A stretch of DNA of 64,000 bases from Acetobacterium sp. (GCA_028692885.1 JAQUWM010000001.1:1-64000); one strand, 5' to 3'. Positions 19,826-29,877 are shown, counted from the stretch's first letter. The notes: generated from the letters alone by a model not told the origin. Made by a program: numbers and translations.

Positions 19826-20590
19826 TTAGCTTGTTTTTAAATACTCTTCAAAAGTCAGATTGTTTTTAAAGATTTCCTCGGCTACATCCTTCCCCACGTA
19901 ACGCAGGTGCCAGGGTTCGTAAGCATATCCGGTGATGGCTGTTTTGTCCTCAGGATAACGAATAATAAAGCCATACTGATGGGCATTATTCTTAATAAAT
20001 TCCCCCTCCGCGGTTTGGCCGAAGCTTTCTAGAAGATCAAAATTAACAGATTCGGCCGTGACATCCATGGCCAGTCCAGTCTGATGCTCACTCTGACCCG
20101 GTTTTGCGCTGACCAGATCGGCCTCTTTCTGACCATAGCTTTTGACGTTCTCAGAATAGAGCTCTTTCTGGGTTTGATAGGATCGATAGCCGGAACAACA
20201 ATACAGCGACAGGTTTTTTAGCTCAGCTGCGTCAAAGAGATCTTCCAGTGGCGCAGCCGCTTCTTTTCGCAATTGGGTTTCCCTGACCCCCGGCAGATCG
20301 AGCCATACCAGATCGGATGGCAGATAATCTTCATCTAAATTGGTAGTTTTATTGACTAAGACCAGAGTATCATTGGGATCGGCGATAACCTGACTGGCAG
20401 TTGTATCGGTACGGTTTCCCTGGGTCGAGTTAGTGGCGGCTGGATTAGCTGCATCGCTGGTGGTTTGCACCGGCGCATTGCTTGATGAAATAGCGTTCCA
20501 GATCATATAGATGGATAAACCCAACAGGATGATAAGCACTCCCAGCAGTCCCATCATTAAATAGAATCTCTTTTTATTTTGAATATGCAT
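19826..20590 (-). CDS. VanY-type D-alanyl-D-alanine carboxypeptidase (M15)
   Basis: N-terminal TM; SEHQTGLAMDVT and YEPWHLRYVG zinc ligands. Confidence 0.93.
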   Translation of the reverse strand: MHIQNKKRFYLMMGLLGVLIILLGLSIYMIWNAISSSNAPVQTTSDAANPAATNSTQGNRTDTTASQVIADPNDTLVLVNKTTNLDEDYLPSDLVWLDLPGVRETQLRKEAAAPLEDLFDAAELKNLSLYCCSGYRSYQTQKELYSENVKSYGQKEADLVSAKPGQSEHQTGLAMDVTAESVNFDLLESFGQTAEGEFIKNNAHQYGFIIRYPEDKTAITGYAYEPWHLRYVGKDVAEEIFKNNLTFEEYLKTS

Positions 20591-20615
20591 GGTGTTCTCC
20601 TTTTCTAATTTACGA

Positions 20616-22166
20616 TCATGGACTATAGTTATAACCCCGGGTATTGATCGATATCATATTATCTCCCAGGGGCTCGCAATTAATGTTGAGGGTACTGGGA
20701 ATCGAATATCCGGTTACATTGAAAACAGAAAGGGTCCCGATCGTTCCGTTAGGATTAACCCCGACGATCTGATAATTTCCGGTCGAGGAGTAGGAACTGC
20801 CATTGCCATAACTATAGGAATAAGTAACGTAACCGTTGCTAAAGTAATACTGATAAAAATACGATCCGGAACGCGATGTCCATGAACCCGAAAGATTGTT
20901 TTCCAGAATGGCTTCACTGCTAGCCGAAATGATGTATTTTCCTTCAATGGTTCGACTGGGATAACCATTTGCACCCACTTCAATGGCTTTAATCGTCTTT
21001 TCTCCCGGCGTCAGTTCGATGACCGTGGTATATTCCGGAGAGGCGGTGGTTGGCTGTGAACCGTCGGTAGTAAAGTAAATCTTATCGGCCGGATCTCCTT
21101 TGATAATATCCACCGCCTGAGTTCCCTGGTAAGAGCCGGGATTTAAATTAAAGGAAGGTGCTTTAACCATAAACTCACCTTTTCGTTTAATATATCCCTC
21201 GTCTCCAGTATCCTTTGCAGCCCGATCCATCAGGGTAAAGAGGGCTTCTTCTCCGACTTTGGCGTTCACCTCTGAATCAATATAAGCATTATATACCTGT
21301 TTCATTTTCTCAAGATCAGTGATTCGTTTCAAGGTATCTTCAAAATAGGTTCTAGCATTGCCATAGTCTCCCAGACCGGCATATGCCTTAGCTTTTCCGA
21401 AAACAGCATCGGCATTATCTGAATCCAGGATGCCCACTGCTTCAAAAGCTTTGATTGCTTCATCGAATTTGGCTTCGGTCAGTAGTGTTTCTCCATTTTT
21501 CAGGTCGGCACTGATTTCTGTGCTGCGCTGGTAGTTTAAATAACCAGCCACCCCGCCGCCAACCAGTAGCAATCCTAGGATAACCGAGCTGGCAATAATC
21601 ACCGGTTTTTTATGCTTGAATGGTTTATGCTGTTTAAAAACCAGGGACTCCGTATTTTCGATGACATAGGGTTCAGTCATCACTTCCACCAGAGCTTCGG
21701 TTTTTTCATCTATTAAGGCTTCCGTTTGTTCCAGCATCAGGGCTTCGGTCTCTTCACTGATCAGTGCCTCAGTTTCTTCGATAATTAAGGCTTCGGTTTT
21801 TTCTTCGTCGTCAATGACCTCTTCTGCTGCCGTTATCTCCTCTGCCGCGACCAGAGCCTCCGTTTGTTCTTCCAGTTCTTCATTTGCGGGATCGGCCACA
21901 GCTTCCGTTTCATTACCTACCAGCGCCTCCGTCTGCTCTGCTGCTGTAGCAATCTTCTGATCCTCCCGATCCACATTGAGATCATTGTCTGCTGCCTTGG
22001 CCAGGACTTCGGTTTTTTCTTGCTCTGGCTGCTTGATCAGAGTTTCTGCCACTGTTTTGTTTTCAGCGGCTACCAATGCGTCGTTATTACCCTCAATTGC
22101 CGCCATCTTTCCATTGATTGGCCTTTTGTTTCTTCGTGATTTTGATTTCATAAGTACCCCTTTCAA
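20616..22166 (-). CDS. Membrane protein: N-terminal TEAL-repeat segment, TM, TPR, chitobiase/hexosaminidase C-terminal-like domain
   Basis: aa 124-175 8-residue repeats, KHKKP then TM aa ~189-212, TPR-like region, FTTDGSQPTTASPEYT domain. Confidence 0.85.
   Translation of the reverse strand: MKGVLMKSKSRRNKRPINGKMAAIEGNNDALVAAENKTVAETLIKQPEQEKTEVLAKAADNDLNVDREDQKIATAAEQTEALVGNETEAVADPANEELEEQTEALVAAEEITAAEEVIDDEEKTEALIIEETEALISEETEALMLEQTEALIDEKTEALVEVMTEPYVIENTESLVFKQHKPFKHKKPVIIASSVILGLLLVGGGVAGYLNYQRSTEISADLKNGETLLTEAKFDEAIKAFEAVGILDSDNADAVFGKAKAYAGLGDYGNARTYFEDTLKRITDLEKMKQVYNAYIDSEVNAKVGEEALFTLMDRAAKDTGDEGYIKRKGEFMVKAPSFNLNPGSYQGTQAVDIIKGDPADKIYFTTDGSQPTTASPEYTTVIELTPGEKTIKAIEVGANGYPSRTIEGKYIISASSEAILENNLSGSWTSRSGSYFYQYYFSNGYVTYSYSYGNGSSYSSTGNYQIVGVNPNGTIGTLSVFNVTGYSIPSTLNINCEPLGDNMISINTRGYNYSP
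21642..21797 (-). repeat. In-frame tandem 8-residue repeat, consensus TEAL[IVM]xEx (7 units)
   Basis: TEALIIEE TEALISEE TEALMLEQ TEALIDEK TEALVEVM TEPYVIEN TESL; Thr at aa 124, 132, 140, 148, 156, 164, 172. Confidence 0.95.
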
Positions 22167-22212
22167 ATGTGTTGATTTCAGTAAAGGCTGATCTTAGCCT
22201 TTACAACTGCTA

Positions 22213-23307
22213 TTAGATTTCTACATAAAATTGATTGACGCCAAAACTGACGCTATCGCCATTTTTTATCACATAATTATCATTTGGTTTCAATTGTTTT
22301 TTATTTAATAAGATCCCATTCGTCGAACCAAGATCTGAAATATGGTAGGAGCCAGCATGATAACTGACCAAACAATGGGAGCGACTGATCCCTGTTGCCC
22401 GCAACACAAAATCAACATTATCCGGACCTCTGCCGATAGTAAAGGGAATTTTCGACACGGGTATTTCAATCCAGTCCCCTTCAACCTTAACCGGATGAAA
22501 CACTGGTATTTTTGCAGTTCCATGATGAGCCACTCCAGTCGTTAATGTTTCCTGACTTTTTTGAATCTTTGCTTTAACCTGAGGCGCCTTCTCCTCCGCA
22601 ACGGATTCCACAGTTGATCCATAAGATAGTGGCTTTTTCACACCCTCAGTCATAATTTCATCAATCATGCTTTTGAAAATTGTTTCCTCTAGCGGCAATC
22701 GCTGAGCCAGCTCAATGATTTTTTTTAATCGACTGATGGCTTTCTGATCAAGATTATTCTCATTTAAAAACTGCCGCAAGGTTGACTTGAAATGATTCAT
22801 CTCCCGGAACCCATCGTCCTTTTTCAAAACCCGACTAGAACCACTTCCCTCAGATCCACTGTGATTTTTAAAACTCTGCTTTCCCTGGATTCGCTTCATT
22901 TGCTTTTCCGTTTTAATTTCCACTTGTTCCTGACTGTCGGGATACTCGTCTTCATTTGCTTTGCCCGAGGGCTGAGTGTTGACAGACAATACATCCAGAA
23001 TTACTGCGGACAGTTCCAGGCAATCACCAGCAACGATCTGATACTTTCTTGACGGCTCAATTTCCACCCCATTAAGAATGGTGCCGGAACTGGAATTCAG
23101 ATCCTCAAGGTACCAACTGCCATCCGTTTGGGTTAACTGCCCATGATTTCGGCTGACTGTTTTATTGTTGATATAAAAATCACTGGAATTGGGATCCCGC
23201 CCAATAATAAATGGGCTCACGTTCAATTCATAAATCTTGCCATCATACATCAGTACCAAATCACTTTTTATCTTGTCCTGTTTTTTTTCCTTCATGTCTT
23301 CCTCCAT
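22213..23307 (-). CDS. Double FHA-domain protein
   Basis: FHA1 FIIGRDPN...VSRNHGQL...DLNSSSGTILN; FHA2 FTIGRGPDNVDF...ISRSHCLV...DLGSTNGILLN. Confidence 0.93.
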   Translation of the reverse strand: MEEDMKEKKQDKIKSDLVLMYDGKIYELNVSPFIIGRDPNSSDFYINNKTVSRNHGQLTQTDGSWYLEDLNSSSGTILNGVEIEPSRKYQIVAGDCLELSAVILDVLSVNTQPSGKANEDEYPDSQEQVEIKTEKQMKRIQGKQSFKNHSGSEGSGSSRVLKKDDGFREMNHFKSTLRQFLNENNLDQKAISRLKKIIELAQRLPLEETIFKSMIDEIMTEGVKKPLSYGSTVESVAEEKAPQVKAKIQKSQETLTTGVAHHGTAKIPVFHPVKVEGDWIEIPVSKIPFTIGRGPDNVDFVLRATGISRSHCLVSYHAGSYHISDLGSTNGILLNKKQLKPNDNYVIKNGDSVSFGVNQFYVEI

Positions 23308-23323
23308 AACCTTCTCTTCTCTA

Positions 23324-24244
23324 TTAATAAGCTGATATTAACGCGATTAAAAAAAGCATTGCCAGTATTAATAACACATTGCTGGCTTGTATCTGACGCT
23401 CTTCAAATTCCACATCCTTAATCTGATTTCCTGAGGCCAGATCGCCGAGGATCTCTTCAAAACTGCTGTAACGCAGATGGGGTTTAACCGCAATCGCTTT
23501 CATCAGGATCTGAGTAATTTCCTGCGGAGCTGTTTCATTTAATTTTTTCTCCATAATCGCATAACTTTCGAACGGACTAGTTTTCATATTTTCCGGTTTT
23601 TTGCCCGTAGTGACGTAATACATGGTGACTCCAAAGCCATAAATATCAGTTTGTACCGTTCCCACTTTCTTGGTAAACCGCTCCGGCGCGGTAAAGGACA
23701 AGGTTCCAAAAACATTTTTATCCGCCTGATCGATTTGTTCTTTTTTCCGGGCCAGACCAAAATCGATTATTTTTATTTCACAATCATCGGTCAGCATCAT
23801 ATTATCCGGCTTGATATCCCGATGAATCAGCCCCTGCTGATGGAGATAATCGAAAGTTGCTGCTATGCTTTTCATCCATATTTTCAGATACTCTTCCCTG
23901 ATTTTGCCACACTTTCGGATGATTAGACTGAGGGACTCCCCACGGATATATTCCTGAACCATATAAACATACTCCTGATCCTCGGTGACCTCGATGATCT
24001 TGGGAATTCCCGGGTGATCCAGACCCTTCATAACATCCGCCTCGCGCATGAAATCTAACTTATTATCGAAATAAGCTTCCTTATCGAGCACTTTCAAGGC
24101 AAAGTCAGCGGTTTCGATAGCATTACTTTGGACATGAAAAACACAGCCCATTCCGCCATTACCCAGCATTTTTATGATCTGGTATTCCTGGTCAAACACG
24201 CTTCTGATTTTTTCTTCAATTCTTGCAATTTTCTCTTTTTTCAT
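23324..24244 (-). CDS. Hanks-type Ser/Thr protein kinase with C-terminal TM
   Basis: LGNGGMGCVF, FALKVL, HRDIKPDNMML, DFGLA, APE; C-terminal hydrophobic VLLILAMLFLIALISAY. Confidence 0.95.
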   Translation of the reverse strand: MKKEKIARIEEKIRSVFDQEYQIIKMLGNGGMGCVFHVQSNAIETADFALKVLDKEAYFDNKLDFMREADVMKGLDHPGIPKIIEVTEDQEYVYMVQEYIRGESLSLIIRKCGKIREEYLKIWMKSIAATFDYLHQQGLIHRDIKPDNMMLTDDCEIKIIDFGLARKKEQIDQADKNVFGTLSFTAPERFTKKVGTVQTDIYGFGVTMYYVTTGKKPENMKTSPFESYAIMEKKLNETAPQEITQILMKAIAVKPHLRYSSFEEILGDLASGNQIKDVEFEERQIQASNVLLILAMLFLIALISAY

Positions 24245-24600
24245 CGTCCCTGCCGACCTATCCGATTATTCCTCTATACCTACTCTAAAAGTTATTGAAT
24301 TTAATCACTACCTTCAAAGCCTGTATTGCAGACGTTTTCTCTATGTTTTTATGACCAAGTAAATAAACTGTTTTTATTTACTTCTTATATTGTAACTTTT
24401 ATACCCAAACGTAGCAAGATGTGGCAACTTGTGTGCCAGATTTTTTTTGCAAAAAATAAAAATCATGCTTTGTCCGGTATTCAGCGATTGATAAAAATTG
24501 AAATTATAACTTTAAATGAACTACTCCAACGTCATTTCATGACAATATCCATTGTTTCCGGAAGATTTCCTCATCTCGATGTTTAAAAAAAGTTGGAACG

Positions 24601-24709
24601 GGTATGATAATTTTATTACCGGCACCTAACTCAGATATTTTTTGAGGACGTGCCTTGTCTTTCGCTCTTTTGAGCTTAGGACAACGGTGTTTCTAAAAAC
24701 ACCTAAATC
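24601..24709 (+). promoter_or_regulatory. Structured 5' leader of the ChW/SGNH gene (unassigned class)
   Basis: Consecutive stems by eye: GGTA..TACC, GGCAC..GTGCC, TTGTC..GACAA (with GCTC/GAGC), GGTGTTT-CTAA-AAACACC. Confidence 0.4.
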
Positions 24710-24730
24710 GAACCAGAGAAAGGAAATAAA

Positions 24731-26065
24731 ATGAAAAAAAGTATTTTCAAATCCGTCACCGGTCGTCTTCTGATTCTCCTGCTGATGCTATCAATGATTT
24801 TTTCAACCGGCGTTTTTGCGGCTGTCGAATCAGAAAGTTCAGCAGCAGATAACATCCTTGACACCCAGGCAAATGGGGACATTGGCGTCCAATATCGGGG
24901 ACATGTGCAGAATAAAGGGGATATGCCGCTGCCAGTAGGCGACTTCGTTACCGGTCCCGCTGAACTGGGCAGCCACGGCGAGGGGCTTCGCCTGGAAGGA
25001 ATCCGGATTGAACTCACCGGCGATATTCCTGTTGGAGCAGGAGTCAGCTATGAGGTCCATGTCCAGAATAAAGGCTGGATGGGAACGGTGGAAAACGGCG
25101 ATTTTTCCGGAACCACGGGAGAAGGACTGCGGATTGAAGCGATCAAAATTAATCTGACTGGTCTTGATGGTTATGAAGTCTATTACCGTGGCCACGTCCA
25201 GAACAAAGGCGATATCCCCGTTGTCGACAACGCCTGGGGCTGGGTTAAAAACGGGGCTGAGCTGGGAACAACTGGTGAAAGCCTGCGCCTGGAATCGATC
25301 CAGATAAAAATCGTTAAAACTGAAACCTTTACTGCGCTGGGAGATTCCATTGCCTATGGGATGAGTGCAACCCCCGGCTCCGGTTATGTCGATCTTTTTT
25401 ATAACCATTTCAAAGAATCTAGTTCATTTGAAGATATGTCGCTGGTTAATTTGAGCGTCCCAGGTTATACATCCAGTCAGCTCCTGTATCAGCTTCAGAA
25501 CGATCCGGCAACCAGTGCCTCACTGAGCAAGGCGAAGGTTGTTACCATCAGTGTTGGGGGCAACAATATCCTCGCACCGGTTATTGCCAGTCTGGCCGCT
25601 GCTTTTCAGCTGGATCCTACCTCACCGACCTTCCCGGCTGATCTGGCGACTGCTTTAGCCCAACCCGGTGCCCAGGATATCATTACCGCTGCCCTGCCGG
25701 AGATCCAGACTAATGTCACGGCCAGTGTCACACAATTTGCCACCGATTGGCCGCAAATTATTGGAACCATCAAAACTCTGGCGCCCCAGGCCAATATTGT
25801 TGTGGCAACCCTATACGATCCGATCAGTAGCCAGGATCCTCTTTTTGCCATTTTCGAGCCATCCATTCAGACCATTAATACCGCCATCAAGACACCTGAC
25901 AGCGGTTATATGGTGGCGGATGTCTACACTGCTTTTGCAACCTATCAGGGTATCGAGCCACTGGTTAATTTCAACTGGTACACCGGTAATCTTGATCCTC
26001 ACCCTACCACCGCCGGTCATGAGCTGATTTATCAGTGCCACCTGAATGCCGGATTTATCAACTAG
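24731..26065 (+). CDS. Secreted SGNH/GDSL hydrolase with three ChW repeats
   Basis: Signal peptide; three GHVQNKG...GEGLRLE-type ChW repeats; GDSIAYG, GGNNI, HPTTAGH. Confidence 0.92.
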   Translation: MKKSIFKSVTGRLLILLLMLSMIFSTGVFAAVESESSAADNILDTQANGDIGVQYRGHVQNKGDMPLPVGDFVTGPAELGSHGEGLRLEGIRIELTGDIPVGAGVSYEVHVQNKGWMGTVENGDFSGTTGEGLRIEAIKINLTGLDGYEVYYRGHVQNKGDIPVVDNAWGWVKNGAELGTTGESLRLESIQIKIVKTETFTALGDSIAYGMSATPGSGYVDLFYNHFKESSSFEDMSLVNLSVPGYTSSQLLYQLQNDPATSASLSKAKVVTISVGGNNILAPVIASLAAAFQLDPTSPTFPADLATALAQPGAQDIITAALPEIQTNVTASVTQFATDWPQIIGTIKTLAPQANIVVATLYDPISSQDPLFAIFEPSIQTINTAIKTPDSGYMVADVYTAFATYQGIEPLVNFNWYTGNLDPHPTTAGHELIYQCHLNAGFIN

Positions 26066-26156
26066 AATACATAATTAAAGCGATTTCAATTTCCTGATAA
26101 ATCATCGTTGTATCAGGCAAATATCAATTTGAACTAAATAAAAAATACCCATATAA

Positions 26157-26200
26157 GCGCAATGGAAGTTAAGTGGTTTAACTTCCATTGCACTTTTTTG
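26157..26200. terminator. Rho-independent terminator
   Basis: GCGCAATGGAAGTTAA-gtgg-TTTAACTTCCATTGCAC then TTTTTT. Confidence 0.85.
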
Positions 26201-26262
26201 TTAACAGGATTTCATTTAGTAAGTCAAAACTATTTGAATACTCTATACGATCGAAAACTGGG

Positions 26263-27426
26263 CTATAATTTCATAAAACGTTTAATCAAAAACCGGGTTG
26301 GTTTATAGTAAAAACCTTCCATGGTTTTGGCTACTGTTGCTAACTCAGCTCTGATTTCAATATTCTGCGGGCAATGACTTTCACATTTACCGCATTTTGA
26401 ACAAAGAGAGGCATTGCTCGTCTGACTTTTAACACTGGTTTGCATAATGTACTTGCTGAGGGCTGCCGTTTTACCTTCGATCTCGCGATCGTTGTAACAT
26501 GAAAAGCAGGTTGGAATATCAACACCCATGGGACATGGCAGGCAATAATTACATCCGGTACAGGAAATTTTGATCTTTTCGCTTAATATTTGTGTGACTT
26601 GATTAAAAAGTTCAAAATCAGCAGCTGTAAAGGATTTTGCTTCGGCCTGCGAAGCCACCTTGATATTTTCTTCAACCATCGCCTGAGAATTCATTCCTGA
26701 TAGGATCACGGTAACTTCCGGGTGATTCCAAATCCATCGGAAGGCCCACTCCGCTGGCGAGCGCTTCACTTCAGCCTTATCCCAGACCTGGTAGACTTCC
26801 TTGGGCAGATTGGTGACCAGCTTGCCGCCTCTTAAGGGTTCCATGACCATCACTGGCAACCCTTTGGCGGCGGCATATTCCAACCCCTCTTTTCCTGCTT
26901 GTTTGCTTTCATCCAGAAAATTATATTGGATCATGCAAAATTCCCAATCATATGCATCTACCAACTTTTTGAATTCATCCCGGCCACCGTGGTATGAAAA
27001 GCCGATATTGATAATCTGTCCCGCCTGTTTCTTTTCCTCGATCCATTTCAGAATTCCTAAATTGACCAATCGGGTCCAGATGTTAACATCTGTCAGCATA
27101 TGCAGGAAATAATAATCGATATGGTCGGTTTGCAGCCGCTCCAATTCGGCATTGAAAATCTTGTCCAGATCTTCATATTTCTTCACTAAATATGGGGGCA
27201 TCTTGGTGGCAATTTTTACCCGGTCACGATAACCTTTTGCCAGAATCCGACCTAATATAACCTCACTTTTGGGATAAATATAGGCGGTGTCAAAATAATT
27301 TACCCCATTTTCAATGGCATAAATAATTTGTTTTTCCACTTCTTTTTCATCTTTAGCAAAACGCATACAGCCAAATCCTAAGGCTGAAAGCTTGTCACCA
27401 TTTTTAGGATTGATCCGATAATTCAT
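26263..27426 (-). CDS. Aldo/keto reductase with C-terminal 4Fe-4S domain
   Basis: LGFGCMRF, DTAYIYPKSE; CTGCNYCLPCPMGVDIP, CSKCGKCESHCPQ. Confidence 0.92.
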   Translation of the reverse strand: MNYRINPKNGDKLSALGFGCMRFAKDEKEVEKQIIYAIENGVNYFDTAYIYPKSEVILGRILAKGYRDRVKIATKMPPYLVKKYEDLDKIFNAELERLQTDHIDYYFLHMLTDVNIWTRLVNLGILKWIEEKKQAGQIINIGFSYHGGRDEFKKLVDAYDWEFCMIQYNFLDESKQAGKEGLEYAAAKGLPVMVMEPLRGGKLVTNLPKEVYQVWDKAEVKRSPAEWAFRWIWNHPEVTVILSGMNSQAMVEENIKVASQAEAKSFTAADFELFNQVTQILSEKIKISCTGCNYCLPCPMGVDIPTCFSCYNDREIEGKTAALSKYIMQTSVKSQTSNASLCSKCGKCESHCPQNIEIRAELATVAKTMEGFYYKPTRFLIKRFMKL

Positions 27427-27563
27427 ATTCGTAGCTCCTTCTTAAATTAGTTATATTAGCCGCTGAGCGATTCGCTCATCCATATCCGTGAATTGCCTTT
27501 AGCCCTTGCTTGGCTGGTACAAATCCGCCAAACTGACTGATTAGTCATTCATTTGTAAAAAAA

Positions 27564-28124
27564 TTATTTTTTGATGCTATCCCATAAAAAATTAAACGAT
27601 GTTTCCAGAAAAACCTCATCATCAGCCAGACTGGGATTATCAATAAAATAATAAGTGTTTGCATTGAGAATGGCCATGAGCAGAGTGCTCATATAATCCA
27701 AATTGACATTTTTAATAATTTCCTGATCAATCCCATCAGAAATTAACTCCATGATGTTATTGAATTTGCTTAACCCTTCTTTCCGGGTGGTTTCACCAAT
27801 ACAGGAAGCATTACAGAACTGCTGAAAAAACAGGAACTCCTCGGTGTGATCAAGGCTCCAACCAATATAATTACGATAAATTCTTTTGATCTTGCTTCTG
27901 AAGGTGGTTTCCTGATCTAGCCCAAAGGATACCCACCGGGTCAGGGATTCTTTGCAGGTCAAATAAAGCACATTGATCAGTTCTTCTTTACTTCTAAAGT
28001 AGTTAAACAATGTCCCGGTGGCCACCCCGGCCTCTTTTGTGATCCGCGCCGTCGGGGTATTATCGAAACCATAGCGATTAAAAAGTTTTAACGCTGTCTT
28101 TAATATTTTTTCTCGTTTATCCAA
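27564..28124 (-). CDS. TetR family transcriptional regulator
   Basis: ILKTALKLFNRYGFDNTPTARITKEAGVATGTLFNYFRSKEELI. Confidence 0.93.
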   Translation of the reverse strand: MDKREKILKTALKLFNRYGFDNTPTARITKEAGVATGTLFNYFRSKEELINVLYLTCKESLTRWVSFGLDQETTFRSKIKRIYRNYIGWSLDHTEEFLFFQQFCNASCIGETTRKEGLSKFNNIMELISDGIDQEIIKNVNLDYMSTLLMAILNANTYYFIDNPSLADDEVFLETSFNFLWDSIKK

Positions 28125-28317
28125 TCGTTATCTCCTGATCATCTTATTACGAGTCTTACAGCTATTGATTATAAAGCAAATTGACTAATTAGTCAATTTT
28201 ATTATTTTCGACGCCAATCAGGATCGGTTGATTTCCAACGGGTATTTTTCATCCATTTCTTTGTATATAAATTCATTCTATGCTATAATACATTGAATTT
28301 ATTTTAGGAGGAAAAGA

Positions 28318-29877
28318 ATGAGTACTGATAACATCCAAATACTGATCGCCATGATTATTTACATCGCGGCGATACTCGGTATCGGCGTCTATTTTCTAAA
28401 GATTGCCAACGAAAACAGTGACAATTATTTTATCGGCGGCCGTTCCCTGGGACCCTGGGTTGCGGCAATGAGTGCAGAAGCATCCGACATGAGCGGTTGG
28501 CTTTTGATGGGTTTACCCGGTGTAGCCTACTGGTGTGGCTGGAGCGATGCCTTCTGGACCGCTTTGGGTCTAGCTTTGGGAACCTACCTGAACTGGAAGA
28601 TTACCGCCAAACGACTACGAAACTATTCCGCCATTGCTGGTGATGCCATCACCATCCCCGAGTATTTCAGTAATCGTTTTAAAGAAAACAAAAAGATCAT
28701 CATGCTGATTGCTTCGGTGTTTATTCTGGTTTTCTTTACCGTTTATGCCGCCAGCTGTTTTGTTACGGTCGGTAAGCTGTTTAATTCGCTGTTTGGTATT
28801 CAATACCAGGTCGTGATGATCGCCGGTGCTTTTTTTGTTATTTTATATACCTTATTAGGCGGCTTTCTAGCTGAAAGTGTTTCGGACTTTATGCAGGGCA
28901 TTATTATGATCCTGGCGTTAGCATTGGTGCTTGTTATGGGTACTGCTGCTGCCGGCGGATTTAATGCGATTATGGAAAATATCCAGAGCATTCCCGGTTT
29001 CTTTGATTTCTTCGGCATTGCCAATCCCACCGTGGTCGACGGAACTCAACAGGTATGGGCCGGTTACCCGGTCTTTGGCGAAGCCCTGCCCTATACCTTT
29101 TTAACCATCATCTCGACGATGTCCTGGGGTCTTGGTTATTTCGGTGTTCCTCAGGTATTACTGCGGTTTATCGCCATCCGGGATGCCGCCGAAATTCCCA
29201 AGGCTCGCCGAATTGCCACCACCTGGTGTGTAATTTCGCTGTTTGCCGCCGTTTTCATCGGTCTGATCGGTCGGGTGTTATTCCCAACGGAACTGCTGAC
29301 ACCAAGCGGAGCAGAAAGTATTTTTATCGTAATGTCAACCAACCTGCTGCCACCATTGATCGCCGGATTTGTAATGGCCGGAATCTTGGCGGCAACGATG
29401 AGTTCATCAGATTCCTACCTGCTGATTGCCGCATCGGCTTTTTCGAAAAACATTTATGAGGGCATTCTCAAAAAAGATGCGACTGATAAAGAAATCATGC
29501 GGGTTTCCCATATCACTCTGATTGCCGTTTCAGTAATTGGTATTCTGCTGGCTCTGGATGAAACCAGCGTGATCTTTAATATCGTATCCTTTGCCTGGGC
29601 CGGTTTTGGAGCCACCTTTGGTCCCCTGATGATCTTCTCACTGTTCTGGAAACGAACCAACCGCGAAGGCGCCATTGCCGGAATGCTTGCCGGCGCCGGC
29701 ATGGTCTTTATCTGGCGGCTTTTCATCAAACCATTAGGCGGTGTTTTCGGGATTTACGAATTGCTGCCAGCTTTCTTAGTATCCTGCGCCTTTATCGTGG
29801 TAATTTCACTGATGACCAAAGAACCCTCTCAGGAAATCCAGGATGAATTTGAACAGGCTAAGGCCGCTTCAATTTAA
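28318..29877 (+). CDS. putP: Sodium/proline symporter
   Basis: SSS family: NSDNYFIGGRSLGPWVAAMSAEASDMSGWLLMGLPG; about 13 TM. Confidence 0.92.
   Translation: MSTDNIQILIAMIIYIAAILGIGVYFLKIANENSDNYFIGGRSLGPWVAAMSAEASDMSGWLLMGLPGVAYWCGWSDAFWTALGLALGTYLNWKITAKRLRNYSAIAGDAITIPEYFSNRFKENKKIIMLIASVFILVFFTVYAASCFVTVGKLFNSLFGIQYQVVMIAGAFFVILYTLLGGFLAESVSDFMQGIIMILALALVLVMGTAAAGGFNAIMENIQSIPGFFDFFGIANPTVVDGTQQVWAGYPVFGEALPYTFLTIISTMSWGLGYFGVPQVLLRFIAIRDAAEIPKARRIATTWCVISLFAAVFIGLIGRVLFPTELLTPSGAESIFIVMSTNLLPPLIAGFVMAGILAATMSSSDSYLLIAASAFSKNIYEGILKKDATDKEIMRVSHITLIAVSVIGILLALDETSVIFNIVSFAWAGFGATFGPLMIFSLFWKRTNREGAIAGMLAGAGMVFIWRLFIKPLGGVFGIYELLPAFLVSCAFIVVISLMTKEPSQEIQDEFEQAKAASI

Noticed and set aside
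21642-21797. Interpreting the TEAL repeat DNA as a CRISPR or minisatellite only
   Set aside because: Repeat period is 24 nt, in frame, degenerate at DNA level and conserved at protein level; no spacers.
24326-24586. 86-aa plus-strand ORF between the kinase and SGNH genes
   Set aside because: AT-rich intergenic frame with no SD and no recognisable domain.
24601-24709. Calling the SGNH leader a c-di-GMP-I riboswitch
   Set aside because: The nearly invariant GACGCAAAGCC element is missing; only a partial visual resemblance. Kept as an unassigned structured leader.
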